A stretch of 64,000 nucleotides of DNA from Blakeslea trispora. Its lineage: Eukaryota; Mucoromycota; Mucoromycetes; Mucorales; Choanephoraceae. The first letter of the stretch is position 1. Each line of letters starts with the position of its first letter. The stretch spans positions 62,001-126,000 of the forward strand of contig JAIWNE010000001.1 of NCBI GenBank assembly GCA_025331445.1, given 5' to 3'. Positions 46,776-59,053 of this stretch are shown one piece after another. Both the position numbers and the translations under genes were made by a program. The notes beneath the pieces were generated by a model, which was not told the DNA's origin, did no database searches, and was given only the letters and a program-made list of their open reading frames with translations.

Positions 46776-48040
46776 TTATTCTTGCTTTATTCTGATGGTC
46801 TCGATATATTTCTCTAGTAGGGGATTACCACCCAATCGTTTAATTTCTGCTAGTATCTCTTCTTCTTTCTGATGAAGGAATTCTTGTACATATTCAAAGG
46901 TACCTGTCCTCTGAATGATGTCCAAAGCATACTTCTTTACCTCCACATTTGTTGGCTTTTGACTGATAATGTTCAGTAATTGTCTGTTGGATACATCTCT
47001 TCGAATAGCATGAATAATAGGGAACGAGAACTTTCCTTCAGTCAGGTCTTCACAAAAACCTTTGTTATTGGTATACTTTATAAAGAAGCGATATAAGTTT
47101 ATCATCATATGGTGTTTTCATGCGTATATGTTACACACACAGCTCATGTGTACTTACTGTAGTCGATTGAAGATTCATATAGTCATCACGCACTTGAAAG
47201 TGGATACCAATTAAATTGACCAAGGGCGTATAATCACTATATGATTGTTATTTACATGTCAAAAATATCTCATACAACCAATCCAAGAAAGTATGGGAAC
47301 AAAAACTTACATTTCACTTTTACTGGCAGCTTGCATGAGACGAACAGCCAATCTCAATAAACCACTTGTTTCTGATAAAAATTTAAATGTTGAGTCATGG
47401 TGCCTGTCTTTCCTTTTTCTCTTAACAATGAAGCACTTACTATTGTTTACCATATCGATATATTCTTCTTCTGTAGGACAAGTAAGACTGTCTCTCCAAT
47501 ACAATTCGATACCCTGCCCTTTATGTAGATTGGTCAATTCTTCTATACAGACATTCATCATCTCGGGATGGTTCAGCTTCATCACTTCTTGCAATGCTGT
47601 AAAGATTACATAATTGGCTGTATTAATTGTTTGAGGAACACCATAGATATGATGTGCAACAGGCACACCTCGTCTCAAGTCAGAGTCATCTTGTACATCA
47701 TCAATCCTATCCATTCCCTCTTTTTGTTTAGAAAAAAAAACAATTGAAACCCTCTTATGGCCTACTGTTTACATTAAACTGGCATTATGAAGCATTCCAA
47801 CTACTTTGTTGATAACATTGACAGTCTCCTTGGGAACATCCAGCCAAGAGTCAAAAGCCGATATTAACTTGGTACGAATTTCTTTTCCTGGGTGTGAGAT
47901 GAGATAGTTATAAGGTTCGAGGATGATCTAAGTGTGAGGTCGGGTAAACCCATATGTTACTCGAGTGGGTCAACTCAGTGTTATGAGAAGCTTACCTCTT
48001 CTGTCTTTCTTTCTTCGGTTCTGTTATTTGGGTTCAACAT
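46776..48040 (-). CDS. carG: Geranylgeranyl diphosphate synthase
   Basis: Six exons, 48040-47996, 47927-47773, 47706-47441, 47371-47311, 47236-47158 and 47075-46776, give 301 residues, the length of Mucorales CarG. The first Asp-rich motif is [12 protein letters not shown] (D69-D70-x2-D73) and the second is DDYMN (193-197), the fungal DDxxN form. [16 protein letters not shown] and [12 protein letters not shown] are further signatures. The enzyme adds IPP to FPP to make GGPP for protein prenylation and, in these fungi, carotenoids and trisporic-acid signals. All introns are GT-AG and 51-95 nt. No neighbour belongs to the carotenoid pathway. Orthology to carG is inferred from length and motifs. 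Confidence 0.96.
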
Positions 48041-51000
48041 GTTTTACGCGTTAGAGGTAAGTAAATAAAGAAAAAAATGCACGCACACATAAAAAGAAGG
48101 AAAAGGAACCTTTTTATGCACACTTGTGCGCTGTTTGAATTGGTCATGTCAGGTTCGACTTTCAAAACAGGAACAACTAGGCTCTTGTTCCCTCTTTTTT
48201 TTTTTTCTGCTATTATATCAAAAATAGCCAATAACAGACAATCCAAATGGGCATAATAATTCAAACAATACTTGTAGATTCAGTCAAGCAGTCATCGCTA
48301 CCTCCCTCCTTTTCTCTTTCTCTTTTTTTATGTAAGAACGGATAATGAAAACCCGAATCCGATGATCGTGTTTTCTGAGTGCAATCAAAGATTCCGACAG
48401 TCTTTATCGACTTGAAATAGATGGTCAGCAGTTTGGATTATTCCTGTTGTTCAATTCCATCTTGTATGAAGGTGCTTGAAAGTTGAAAGATTAGTTGGAA
48501 GTAAAGCTTATGGCTTTTTCTTGATTCAAGACTCCAATTGATCAATTGAGTTTTTGCTGTCTTCAATCAGCTCTTCTTAGGGACCATTATAAAGAGAAGA
48601 AGAATTGTGTGTAACTATAACCATTATAATAGCTCAGCATCTTCTCATTTGGAAAACAGGCAAAACAAAAAGCTTGTAAAGTGCCGAACAGAGTAGTCGC
48701 TCAATTCAAGAGTTGTTTAATATAAGAGTATTCTCAACATAAGAGTGCATTTTTTTTCAGGAATATAAATACTCTTAAAAAGCAACTATTGTAGTTGATC
48801 GCAATTCAAACAAAGGAGACTAGTTATAAAAGTCAAACTTATCTACTTGCAAATAGTGTTTCATTGAATCATACAAATGTCAATGTTCAAGGGAGAAAAA
48901 GAAGAGAAAACTTTCTTTTTTCGTTGTTAGGAAATCCATTCTAACTAGATAGACAAAGATTGCTCAATGCAGCTAATTAGTTGATAGCCGTTTAGACTAC
49001 GTGAATACACATCTTAATATAGTTTCATTCTTGGTAAATCTGTAAGCAACAACAAAAAAAAAAGAGTGAACTGGACCGTACATGAATGCAACAAGCTAGT
49101 CATAAATTTCTTTGTCTTCACGAATCAGATGTAATGTTCTCGCTTGTAAGTAATTAGTTTCTCTAAACAATAAACTTTGCTACTTTATTAACATCATCAA
49201 AAGAGTAGAATGGACAAGATCAGACCTGGCTTTGTTTATCTTAAAACAACAAAGATGATGAGGGAGATGGAGGCTTCAGGGATCAACAGGACATGATAAC
49301 CTCTGAATCCCACAATCATGTTTCTCATTATATCTTTGTGAGAGAAAGCGGCGAGAAACCATCTTTTATTGTATAGGCCTGTATCCATAGATAATTTCTG
49401 CAAACATGACCAACAGCAATAATGTCTTTGTTTCTTCTCTTGCAAAATTTGTCTTTTCCAACAACACTCATCTTTTGATAAGGGTGTTAAAGCTATTTGG
49501 TATTGTTCTTTGCATTGAGCCTCAAATTGAAGCAAATCTCTCTGAGTAGACTAACTGTTATGATTTGTTATCATTAGGTTATAAATTAATCCTTAAAAAG
49601 GTCAAACCTTTTGCTTTGCACAAAGGCTTTGTGTTTTGTCAAGAGACTAATTATAGTAATTCAAGCGCGTAATTGTGATGAGATAAAAGCTGCGACTTAT
49701 CATCTGGTCGTCTAATTAACTCATTGCCCGTAACTTTCTTATGATGATTGTACTGTTCAATTGATTTTTTCCATAAACCTTGCATGCTTATTATTTTAGT
49801 AACACTCATACAATGGCCTCATTATCGCTTTTCATGTCAATTTGATTGTTGATCTAATACATTACCTGCTAACAACGAGCTTCAGCCCATACCATACCAT
49901 TTTTATTATAAGAGCAGAAACTGTTTTTTAGTCCAGATCAACAGCTATATCTTCCTCTTCACAATTATAAAACTTGGTCGGACTTCGTTCTCCTGCAGCA
50001 AAGAAGAATCAAAATGCTGATCTAGAGCTCTCTGAGATTCTAGACCATAAATTAGCAAATTATCAAGTTCCTCTGCTACCTGATCTACAAATCTATTAAG
50101 GAAAATAGGGAAAGATACTCAACATGTCTTTAGTGATTGACGAAATTACAACTTTGGACGCTCTTGTTCTATCAATTTTTCTGTTTTTAATCGAGCTTTA
50201 GGAGGATGAAAACTGGAATTCGATGTCATTCAAATTTGTACTACAGTTGTAAATAATCTGATATGGTGGTTAAGAAACTCAGTCATGGCATTGCCGTGCA
50301 GTGTCTTGTTTTTTTGTACGTTTATCAAAAAGAAAATAAAAGCAGAAAAAAGAAATAATCATAACTAGATATTAATTTCCACTTATTGAAGTATGCCTTG
50401 TTAAGCCGCTATTGTGTCTGTAAGGCACAAATAAGATTAGCACGTTTGTTCCTGAAATAAACATAGAAAATTCTATTTCAAGTAGGTTGAAATCCACAAA
50501 AAAAGAAAAAGCGACCCATCTCCAGAAAAAATCACATCAAGTGAAATTACTCTACTTGTTAATCAAAGGTCTCGATGTGTCCACGGGGGGAAATTGAAAA
50601 TAGTCAAGAAGCACACATCAAGGTTGTACTATTGAGCGGAATCGGCAACTAGTAAATGACTAATACCTCGCGAAACCAAAGACCCTGCTTCACAATTCTG
50701 CTGCTTTCAAAAAACTGGTGATACCTTTCAAAAATACACGAATGATCCTCGCTATTCTCTGCATAAACTGGGTATCAAGCTCTACTCGTTATCTTTAGTC
50801 ATTGTACCGAGCGTCTCTGTACATGCTGCAGGCACCTTATAAGGTGGGTTGTGTTGCATCAAATGCCTCTTTGGATACAACTTTCAGCTTACGATCTTTT
50901 TTTTTTGTTATTGCTGTTAGTTTACAAGACAATCTGACGACCTGTTAAAGTTAATTTGTGTTTGGCTTCAAACTGTTATACCTTGTAACTTTGTATCAAA

Positions 51001-51624
51001 TGATATACACTAAAGTAAACCAGAACAGTTCTTTTTCTTTTAAGAGAATGGTTTTCAATTGGTTTATTCAACAATAGAGAAGCGCAAATATGTAAAGTTT
51101 ACTTTTTTGAATTTGCACCACGACACAGGACACTGGTCATCTTGGGATTTTTTTTTATATCCCCTTTTTTGTGTTATTGTAATCCGCTTTCTTTATTTTC
51201 CTCCCTTTAATAATACTGCCATTTGAAATATAAAAAAAAAATAACGTGAAACAAGGAGATTATTCCTTTGATATACGCATACCTGCACATAATTCTATAC
51301 ATGACATGGAAGGGGGGAGACGAGCCTGCTTACGCAGTTGACAGAATACGAGGATTAAAAAAAGAAAGAAGTATTGTCTAATAAATGAGTTTTAGAGGGA
51401 TAATTATTATGGTGGAACTTTGACTTGAATAGACTTGAATATCCGCTTAAATAGTGTAACCTCCTTTTGCTAAATGTAACACTTACTTTTTTATTGGGCC
51501 TCATTTCTTTCTTTCTTCCTCTTTACCTTCATTGTTCTTCTTCTTTTTCTACTTTCTTTAACCAAACTGAATCGATATCTCCATTCCTTTCCTTCAAAAC
51601 AACCTAATAAGATTATTTAAGAGA
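48041..51624. other. 3.6-kb stretch without a recognisable gene
   Basis: The left end should hold the GGPP synthase promoter and the right end the Opy2-like promoter. A minus-strand frame at 49236-49535 is open for 99 codons with a Cys/Trp-rich middle, but no family, partner exon or clear start supports it. No tRNA or repeat was recognised. Confidence 0.5.
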
Positions 51625-52886
51625 ATGTCGATGTGCAACAATCGCTCTACACTCTTTTCTATTCTGTTACTTATCTCTTCAGTCTATGCAGCATCAAGTA
51701 AATAGATCATAATCAAACATAAACATTACCAAAATATCTAAACAAACCTTTTTATAATAAAAAATTTTTTTTTGTTCTAGATTGTAATCCATCTGATTGC
51801 TCAGCTAGTTGCACCCCAAGTTGCTCAGCAAATGAAGTCTGCACTATGTCCACTATGACAGTATGTGGCGTGTGTCCTGATTCACGATGTGTCTCAAGAG
51901 TAGCACTTGGACTTCCGCCTGTTGCAGATCCTTCTAGCAGTAATGGATCTCACAGTAACAACTCAGCTTTGATTGGTGGCCTTGTGGGTGGCCTCTTGGG
52001 TGGTGGATTGGTTATTGGTGCACTCATTTTCTTTTTTGTACGCCGTGACAAGAAAAAGCCTGCTTTACCACTTGCCTTCCGTCACGGTAACATTAGTGGA
52101 CGAACAATGCAATCTCAAGCAATGCGAGAAAACAGCTCGCCAGAAAGACAAGTCACTTCAGGCATTATTCCTGTTACGTTTATACCACCTTCAGCTACTT
52201 CCACTGCAACCACTTCCAACATCGGCAACCTTCATTCTCCTACCACTGCTAGAAACAATGACTTGGAAGCACAATACCATCATAATAGTGCTGTGCACAA
52301 CGATGATAACGATAACCCATTTAGCGATCGACCTATTTCCAATGCAACAAGTATCATGTCGACCAACACTGATTACTTTAAGCGATCATCCGTCGATTCG
52401 CAAGTAGGTGTTCAAAAGGCTACAGTTGTTCAGGCAACCCAGGCTTTAAGAGCTAGACCAACAATCATGCGAGTCAAGACAGTACGACAAGCAGATAAGC
52501 TCACACGTAGCGGCTCTATCAAATCTATTCGCCCTGAAGCACAGCAGAGCAATTCTAGTGCAAACAATCTAAATGCTACTGAATCTATCTTGACTGAAGC
52601 TACTTCCCTTACATCTGAAACCAATCAGGATTCGATAGCAACTCCAACAACAGCGAAATCTTCAACATCGCCTTCTACCCCTACTTCCCTTAATACCAAC
52701 AAACCTTCTACAGCCACAGCAAAAGAAGTAGCGACAAAAGGTACGGAAAATCCCTTTGATGATAAGAATGAAGTTTCTCACTCCATCTCAATATCTCCAG
52801 AATCAATATCAAGAGATAACAAAATGGATAGCCTTATGTCAGCCCCTGGAGATGGTGAAATTACTATTTTCTGGAATGGCAGTTGA
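51625..52886 (+). CDS. Opy2-like membrane anchor protein
   Basis: Two exons, 51625-51697 and 51781-52886, give 392 residues; the 83-nt intron separates the signal peptide from the rest. A signal peptide covers about 1-23 (FSILLLISSVYAAS). A short ectodomain has eight cysteines (26, 31, 35, 39, 45, 53, 56, 61), spaced as in the Opy2 family. Residues 88-111 form one Gly-rich transmembrane helix followed by RRDKKK. The cytoplasmic tail is Ser/Thr-rich with NPFSD and NPFDD motifs. In yeast Opy2 anchors Ste50-Ste11 at the plasma membrane in the HOG osmotic pathway. The assignment rests on the cysteine pattern, topology and tail. Confidence 0.72.
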
Positions 52887-54427
52887 TACTCTTAATACAA
52901 TGAATTACTGTTCTTTTTTTCTCTCTCTCTATTTCATTTCTTTTGTATTATTGTTTCAGTTCATTTTTTGATTCTTGAAAGCATACACATATCTAAATGT
53001 TGTAGTCGCAAGCTGTTTTATTCATTCTAAAACAAGTTACATAAGGTTTATTATTCCGAGTGATACAATGATTGTTGTATGAAATCAACGCCTTTGATAT
53101 TTTTTTTTTTTTGCAAATAAACATTGAACAATGTTAAGCTGGAAAGGGCCATCATCAATTGCTTGTGGTTGTTATTCAATCAAACCTTAAATCAGACTGC
53201 CCAACCACTAAAAAAAACAATACTCTAGAAAATTGATCAAGTATTTAAATTATATTAATTTATGGGTCCTCACCCGAACCTCCCTATCGTTGACATGTGC
53301 TATGAAACAAGCGCGCCAACAAAGCGGGGGGAGGAGGGAGGGGGTAAGAAGAAGCAACCAAAGATATCATAAACTGCTTAGGATCTTACTTACGCTTTGA
53401 CAGATAATCTGGTACTGAATCTGTGTAGTATTTACAGAAAACGGGATCTTGTCTTACATTCATATGGTCAACGTGAACAGACCTAACCGTTCATCATCTC
53501 CTTATCATATAATAGAAAGCAATGACCTAAAATTTTAATAGCATTCAAGGGATTCGGTCTCACTCTTTTAATACAAGGTAAAAGCGAGTTGTGCTTATTG
53601 CTTCGGCTTATAAACATATTTAGCAATTTTGTTATACAAATATTCTTTTTTTTCTCTCTCTCTCTCAATCCGCACACGTCTAAATCTAAATAAGATAAAG
53701 CTTATTTTTCCGCATAATAAAAATAGTCCCAACTTTAAAAAAAACTACAGTTTAAAGCTCTACTAAGCTTGATACATAAGATGGCGTTTATCGTCACGAC
53801 ATGTACATAAACATCCTTCATACACCGTTAATCCAATCAGAGATAAGCTAACCTGTTCTTGTCATTTATTAGCTTGATCTTTGATATTCTTGAGCTGTTT
53901 GTTTATTTGTTTATTTGTTTGTTTTTGATAGTCCAAGATGAACTTGGCTGTCTATGTGTCTTTGGGTCGGATACCATTAGATGTACTAAATTCATGTATT
54001 TTCTTTAAACTCTTGAGTTTCTTGAACATTTTAGTGCTAGCAGGAATATATCAGAATCAATGCTTGTTATATATTCGTTTTGAACTAAAGTTTAACAGTG
54101 TATGTTTGCATCAGAGATATGCCTCTATTTATTTTCAGGCTTGATGTTTTTCTGTTAAGCAAAATACATATTTCCAGATATGTTTTTTTAAAATATACTT
54201 TTGGGTTCAGAAACCATTCCTTTCTTTCAAGAATCTAAATGCAAGATGAACATGTAGTAGAACATTTATTAAATATAGCAATTTTCTTAGAGAAAGCGAG
54301 GGTATGATAAAGAAAAAAGGGAGAGGGGGGGGGGGTAATTAGAGATGAAGGTATAATTTTTTTAAGGGTTATAATATATATTTGATTGTTCTGCGTATGT
54401 GCATCATAGATTAAATAAACGAATGTG
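52887..54427. other. Intergenic region between convergent genes
   Basis: 1.5 kb with homopolymers, G-rich runs near 53325-53343 and 54322-54336, and no convincing gene. Short frames at 53483-53677 and 53938-54144 have no coding look. Confidence 0.55.
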
Positions 54428-55849
54428 TTAAAACTCCCATTTGTTTAGATTTTCATCCATAAAGAGCTCAACCATACTCTTGACACGAGACCCTACAGGG
54501 CCTCTAGGCTTCATATCTTTGATACGATGAGCTATTTCTGGTGCAATTTTTGGTGATGATCGTCTTCTGACCATGTCAATGGTTGTAGGAGTCGAAGTCT
54601 GGATGATATTTTCAAATCGAAGTCTTAATTGGTCAACTTCAGGTGTTTCAGGTCGAGGCAATGAAATCACAGAATTAGGAGAGAAAGAGGATCTCCCGCT
54701 CTGAACAGAACTAGATAGCTGATGGTCATGGTGTTGTTGTTGAGGTAGCTCTTGTTCAGTATGCGTTTGTTGTTGGTGAATAGCTTTGGTGGTAGTAGCA
54801 GCCACCTCAGCATCATGCTCATCTGCTGTAGCAACACTTGAACCAGTGGAGATGTGTGAGATTGGATACTGTGGACTGAGTTCCTTCTCTTCTTGATGCA
54901 AAGTAACAATAGGGTTTTCTGGGATGGTAGTATCATCATTTATGCTATGATCCGCCTTTGTATCTTCAGTGAGGTTACTCTCTATTGTATGGACAGAAGA
55001 TGACGCTTCAATAGATGGTTCATTCTCTTTCTCTGGTTCTTTTTCTTCGTTTTTATTGTCTGGCTCTTGAAGAGGCACAGTCTGAGGCTCTTCTACTTGC
55101 TCTTTCGTAGTTGGTATTTCCTTTGATGGTTCTCTCTTCAAGACCTTTTGCTTTGTAGTCTTTGCGTTTGCAGTCTTTGCGTTTGCAGTCTTTGCATTTC
55201 TAGTTCTCTCCTTTGAGGTCTTTGTCTTTGTTGTCATTGCCTTCGTAGCCTTTTCTTTAGCAGGCTGAGGGCTGTTGTCGCTTCTCACAGCACTGACAGG
55301 TAAAGCAGATCCTCTTGATGAGGATTTGGGCTCAACTTTCTGTCTTGTCACTCTCTTTTTCTCGACACTTGGCGCAGCAGAAGAAGGTATCAACCGACTT
55401 GATTTCCGAGTTTTTCCAGTCAAAACAGAAACAGGTGGTGTATTTTTAGATACGCCCCCATTTGCTGTGCTTGTGAGTGCTTTCTTTGCTGCTGCTGCTC
55501 TTTTAGATGCCGAAGGTGATGGTCGAATGGAGCTACTGCTGTTAGTAGAATTAGAGTTAGCGGCGGATGTAACATTCAGTGAAGATGTCTTTCTGGATGT
55601 AACATTAAGACTAGTCATGCTCTATACATAACAAAAAGTAAATTAATAACTTATTTTTCTTCTTGTTTATTAAAAAAATGTTTGTGGAATAAAAGGGGAA
55701 AAGAGAGAGAGAGAGAGGGGGAGTATATCATAAGAAAATAAAAAAAATATATAAAAAACACAACAACTTACTGAAGAAGTCAAGCTGGATTTCTTGTTTG
55801 TGTCAGATAATACTTTCGAACTAGGTATTTTGCTGCGAGTAGTTGCCAT
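54428..55849 (-). CDS. Unidentified basic Ser/Thr-rich protein
   Basis: Two exons, 55849-55772 and 55621-54428, are joined in phase 0 across a 150-nt GT-AG intron and give 423 residues. The first third is Ser/Lys/Arg-rich, with a duplicated SLNVTS and a TANAK tandem near residue 170. The middle is acidic and Gln-rich. The last 80 residues are the most ordered part: VDQLRLRFENIIQ, then RRSSPKIAPEIAHRIKDM and VGSRVKSMVELFMDENLNKWEF. I do not recognise the family. The basic, low-complexity body suggests a nuclear or cytoskeleton-associated protein, which is only inference. Long unbroken frame and clean splice sites support a real gene. Confidence 0.65.
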
Positions 55850-57401
55850 GGTAATTGTTTCTAGGGTGATATTTCTGGTGCAGTTCCTTTATGTTGTTGT
55901 TGATTGTTATTCTTTTTCTTTTTTTTGGTTTTGTCTGAAAAGAAGAAGAGAGAGAAGGAGGAAAGAATTGAGGGTTTTTGTATTTGCTGTTTTTCTTGTG
56001 CATTTGTACTACGTAAGCCAGAAGGCGTTTTTCTCAATTGAGTATTTGAAACGTTTTATAGTTCTTTTTCTATTGGCTGTTGTTGTTAGCAGTCGACCCT
56101 GCTTTTTTTTTGTTAAACCAATTTAACTGAGATAGGTCTTGACTTTTATGTATAAAACTATCGAATTCACCTTCAATTTTGCAGATTTTATTTTGATATG
56201 TTAAGCAACACCTCCTCTATTTCCTTTTTGAGATTTTTATCACCCCCCTCTATTCAAGTGTAAAAAATTCAAGGCAGAAAAGAAAGATATTTGCTCCGAA
56301 AGGGTTTAATGAGCACATGAATGTAATAAATCATCTTGTCACCGAGCATTGTAGGCTCTTTTTTCTTTAATGGTGTTGAAAGAATGATTGAGAGGCTATA
56401 TTGACATAAAAGTACTGAGCGTGTATGTGATTGTTTGAAGACAGTCTAACAATACCCAACAGTATTCACTTACTACCTTAATACTTGTGTCAAACAATGC
56501 ATTTGTTACTTTTTTTGTATGATTGTCTACAGTAGATAAAGCTCTTTCCAAGATAGAACACAACAACAAGAAACAGATTTACCTTCCCAAAAAACATAGA
56601 TGGATAGATCTTGAAAGTAAGCAAAAGGCAACTAATAGTAAGTCATGATTTGCTTAAGCTTGAGAGACGCAATTTAAAAAAGAAAAAAAAACGTCAAAAC
56701 AAACAAGAAGCAAAAGCAATTCAGTTCGGAAGAGCTGCTTCATGTTTTGGCTCAGGTCATTTTGTGAGATTCAGAGTGCGTAGAGCAAGAACAAGATGGT
56801 AGACTCTTTTCGCCATTGAACTTTGTCATTTGCAATGCAAAATTAAACAAAGTCTCTGGCTCTTTTTTCATTTTTTCTGTAAGGGCATTATCTCGACCAA
56901 TGTCTTTATTAAGCGCTGTCTTGGACAATCCGGTGAGTATATAATAAGCAAGTTCAATCCTTATTGTGATGGGGTCACAGCAAACCACTTTACTTTCAGT
57001 TTCCCGAGATGCCAATCAGTTCAAGGACTTCATTGATGGCTGTTTGAGAATAGTTGCGCTCTAAACAATGTGTCTCAGTATCGAGCATACTTTATTCATT
57101 ATACTCCAGAACATATCATCCTACAATTATCTCAGTTTTCATTTTCCTCATCGTATATTATCTTTCTTTCTTTCTGCGATTAATGAATGCTGTTGACTGA
57201 TATAGTCAATTGAGTACTCATTGGTTGCTGCTAGTAGTCTTTGCATACCACTTTATTACATCCAAGACATGTATATGAATTCAATGAAACAATTCATACG
57301 TCATTCGGGTATTCAATTCACTGATAGTATTCTTTTGCTTCTCACCTCTTCTTTTCTCTCTCTCTCTCTCTTTTTTGATTTCATTACCGTTTTCTTACAT
57401 T
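55850..57401. other. Intergenic region between divergent genes
   Basis: 1.55 kb that must hold promoters for the unidentified basic protein and the UPF0014 gene. A minus-strand frame (56752-57015) and a plus-strand frame (56611-56802) are open but show no family motif. A CT run near 57356-57370 precedes the permease start. Confidence 0.5.
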
Positions 57402-58693
57402 ATGTCAAGTTCACCAGACGAACAAGTGCCAGATCTTTCTTGGATTAATGTTGGCATCGCATCACTATTTATTTGTGTCAATGGTACGGTTATCATTGTG
57501 TATTTACTCAAAATAGCATGAATGTCAATTAATTAATTTTTTTTTTTACTTATAGGCATTATATCGTTATCACTGGGACTGAAGTTAGAGAAATCATTAT
57601 TGACTAGCTCAATTCGCTGTATCATCCAGCTAACAATTATGGTAGCTAGACAGTGTGTTGCTGTTTTCTTTAGTAGTACTTACTGTTGATAGGGTCAACT
57701 TCTTCAAAGTATATTTTCAGCAAAAAACCCAATTCTAGTGGCCATAATGACATGTAATCTACCAGAAAAAAAAGAAGAAAGAAAGAAAGAGAGAGATAGA
57801 AATTGACGCATTTGTTATTGTCTAGTTGCTTTGATTTTCCTAAGCTCATGCGAAACAGTTTATAACAAGTCAGATTGGTCTTACGGTGGAATGGTAAAGA
57901 TGGATCCATGATGACTATAAACGATTCAACTAAAAAGAACAATGTAGTTTCCTTCAGTCTTATTGTCAACCATCTTTTCAACCATCTTTATAGGCATTCT
58001 AGGTACTCGATATGCTATGAATCAACATAATTTTTGGCTACCAGAGCTCTTTATTCCTACTATTGGGCTACTACTGGGTATCACTTCAGGAGCTATGGCA
58101 GTAGGTTTAGCGACTGTCTTGAAGAAAGTAGGACAGCAAACAGAACAGATTGAGACCTATTTGAGTTTTGGTGCTACTCGATGGGAAGCAGGACGACAAG
58201 TAGCCATTGAATCTATTCGACTAGCCATGCTTCCTAGTATTAATCAAATGTCAGTCACAGGTTTGATTGCCATTCCAGGTGCCATGACAGGTCAGATTCT
58301 TGGTGGTGCACCAGTGATGAATGCTGTGCGCTACCAGCAAATTATTACCTTTATGATTTCAGCAACCACTAGCTTAAGTGTACTCTCTGTAGTCTATGTA
58401 AGTGAATGGTTCGATGGATTACCAAAATACTCACTGCTATTGTTTAGTTTGCTGTACATCACATGATCGATAAAAAGCACCGTCTTCGCCCTGAGCGTGT
58501 ATATAAATATAAAGCCAACATATTCCATGATATCAAGTTCTTATTAAAAAGTTTCTGGTATGAACTATTTGGCCATGAACAACAAAATCAACATCCTACA
58601 AAGCCCGATGAACGTACACCCCTTCTTCACCATGGCAACAAACAGCATAGTAACCATGGTAGCAGCAGTAGCCAGAACAGAGAAAATGATTAG
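57402..58693 (+). CDS. UPF0014 (FetB/YbbM-like) membrane permease
   Basis: Six exons, 57402-57483, 57556-57641, 57693-57753, 57826-57893, 57948-58397 and 58448-58693, give 330 residues. The small fourth exon is easily missed; it restores the loop ETVYNKSDWSYGGM, which joins FPSVLLSTIF. Family blocks are SLGLKLEKSLLTSSIRCIIQL, FWLPELFIPTIGLLLG, SFGATRWEAGRQ and GLIAIPGAMTGQILGGAPV, with the conserved IPGAMTGQ motif. Bacterial FetB pairs with the ATPase FetA in iron export; plant relatives (ALS3/STAR2) work in aluminium tolerance. The fungal substrate is unknown. Seven hydrophobic spans are visible. The tail is polar, with DERTPLLHH that resembles a sorting signal. Confidence 0.92.
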
Positions 58694-59053
58694 TCAGTTG
58701 TCAGCTGTTCTATTTTAAAAAAAAAGATGATTGTTCATATTCCCTATTTTGTGATCTTTTTTTTTCTTTTCTTTTTCTCTTGTTATCTTTTTGCATGTTT
58801 TATAGTTGTATGTTGTTATACGATTTATCTTGTTTGAATTGTGAAATACGAACTACGCACACACATTAACTGTTTACTTGTACATAATAATCCCTCTATA
58901 TAAACTATTAAAAAAAGAAAGAAAGAGAGTACTTTGCTTTATTTCTTTTAGTCGCTTTTTTAATCTATCTGCACACACACACACACACATACACACACAT
59001 TTGTATATACATATATATATACATACATAGAAAGAAAGAAAGAATCAACCTTG
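58694..59053. other. Short intergenic region with a CA repeat
   Basis: It contains a T/C-rich stretch near 58757-58790 and a CA/TA microsatellite at about 58972-59030 immediately upstream of the RING-CH gene, so the repeat probably lies in that gene's leader. Confidence 0.6.

Noticed and set aside
49236..49535. Minus-strand frame of 99 codons with a Cys/Trp-rich centre
   Set aside because: Considered as a small gene, but no homologue is recognised and no flanking exon fits. Kept only as a note.
56752..57015. Minus-strand frame of 87 codons between divergent genes
   Set aside because: Composition is closer to coding than its neighbours, but it has no family motif and upstream stops interrupt the extension.
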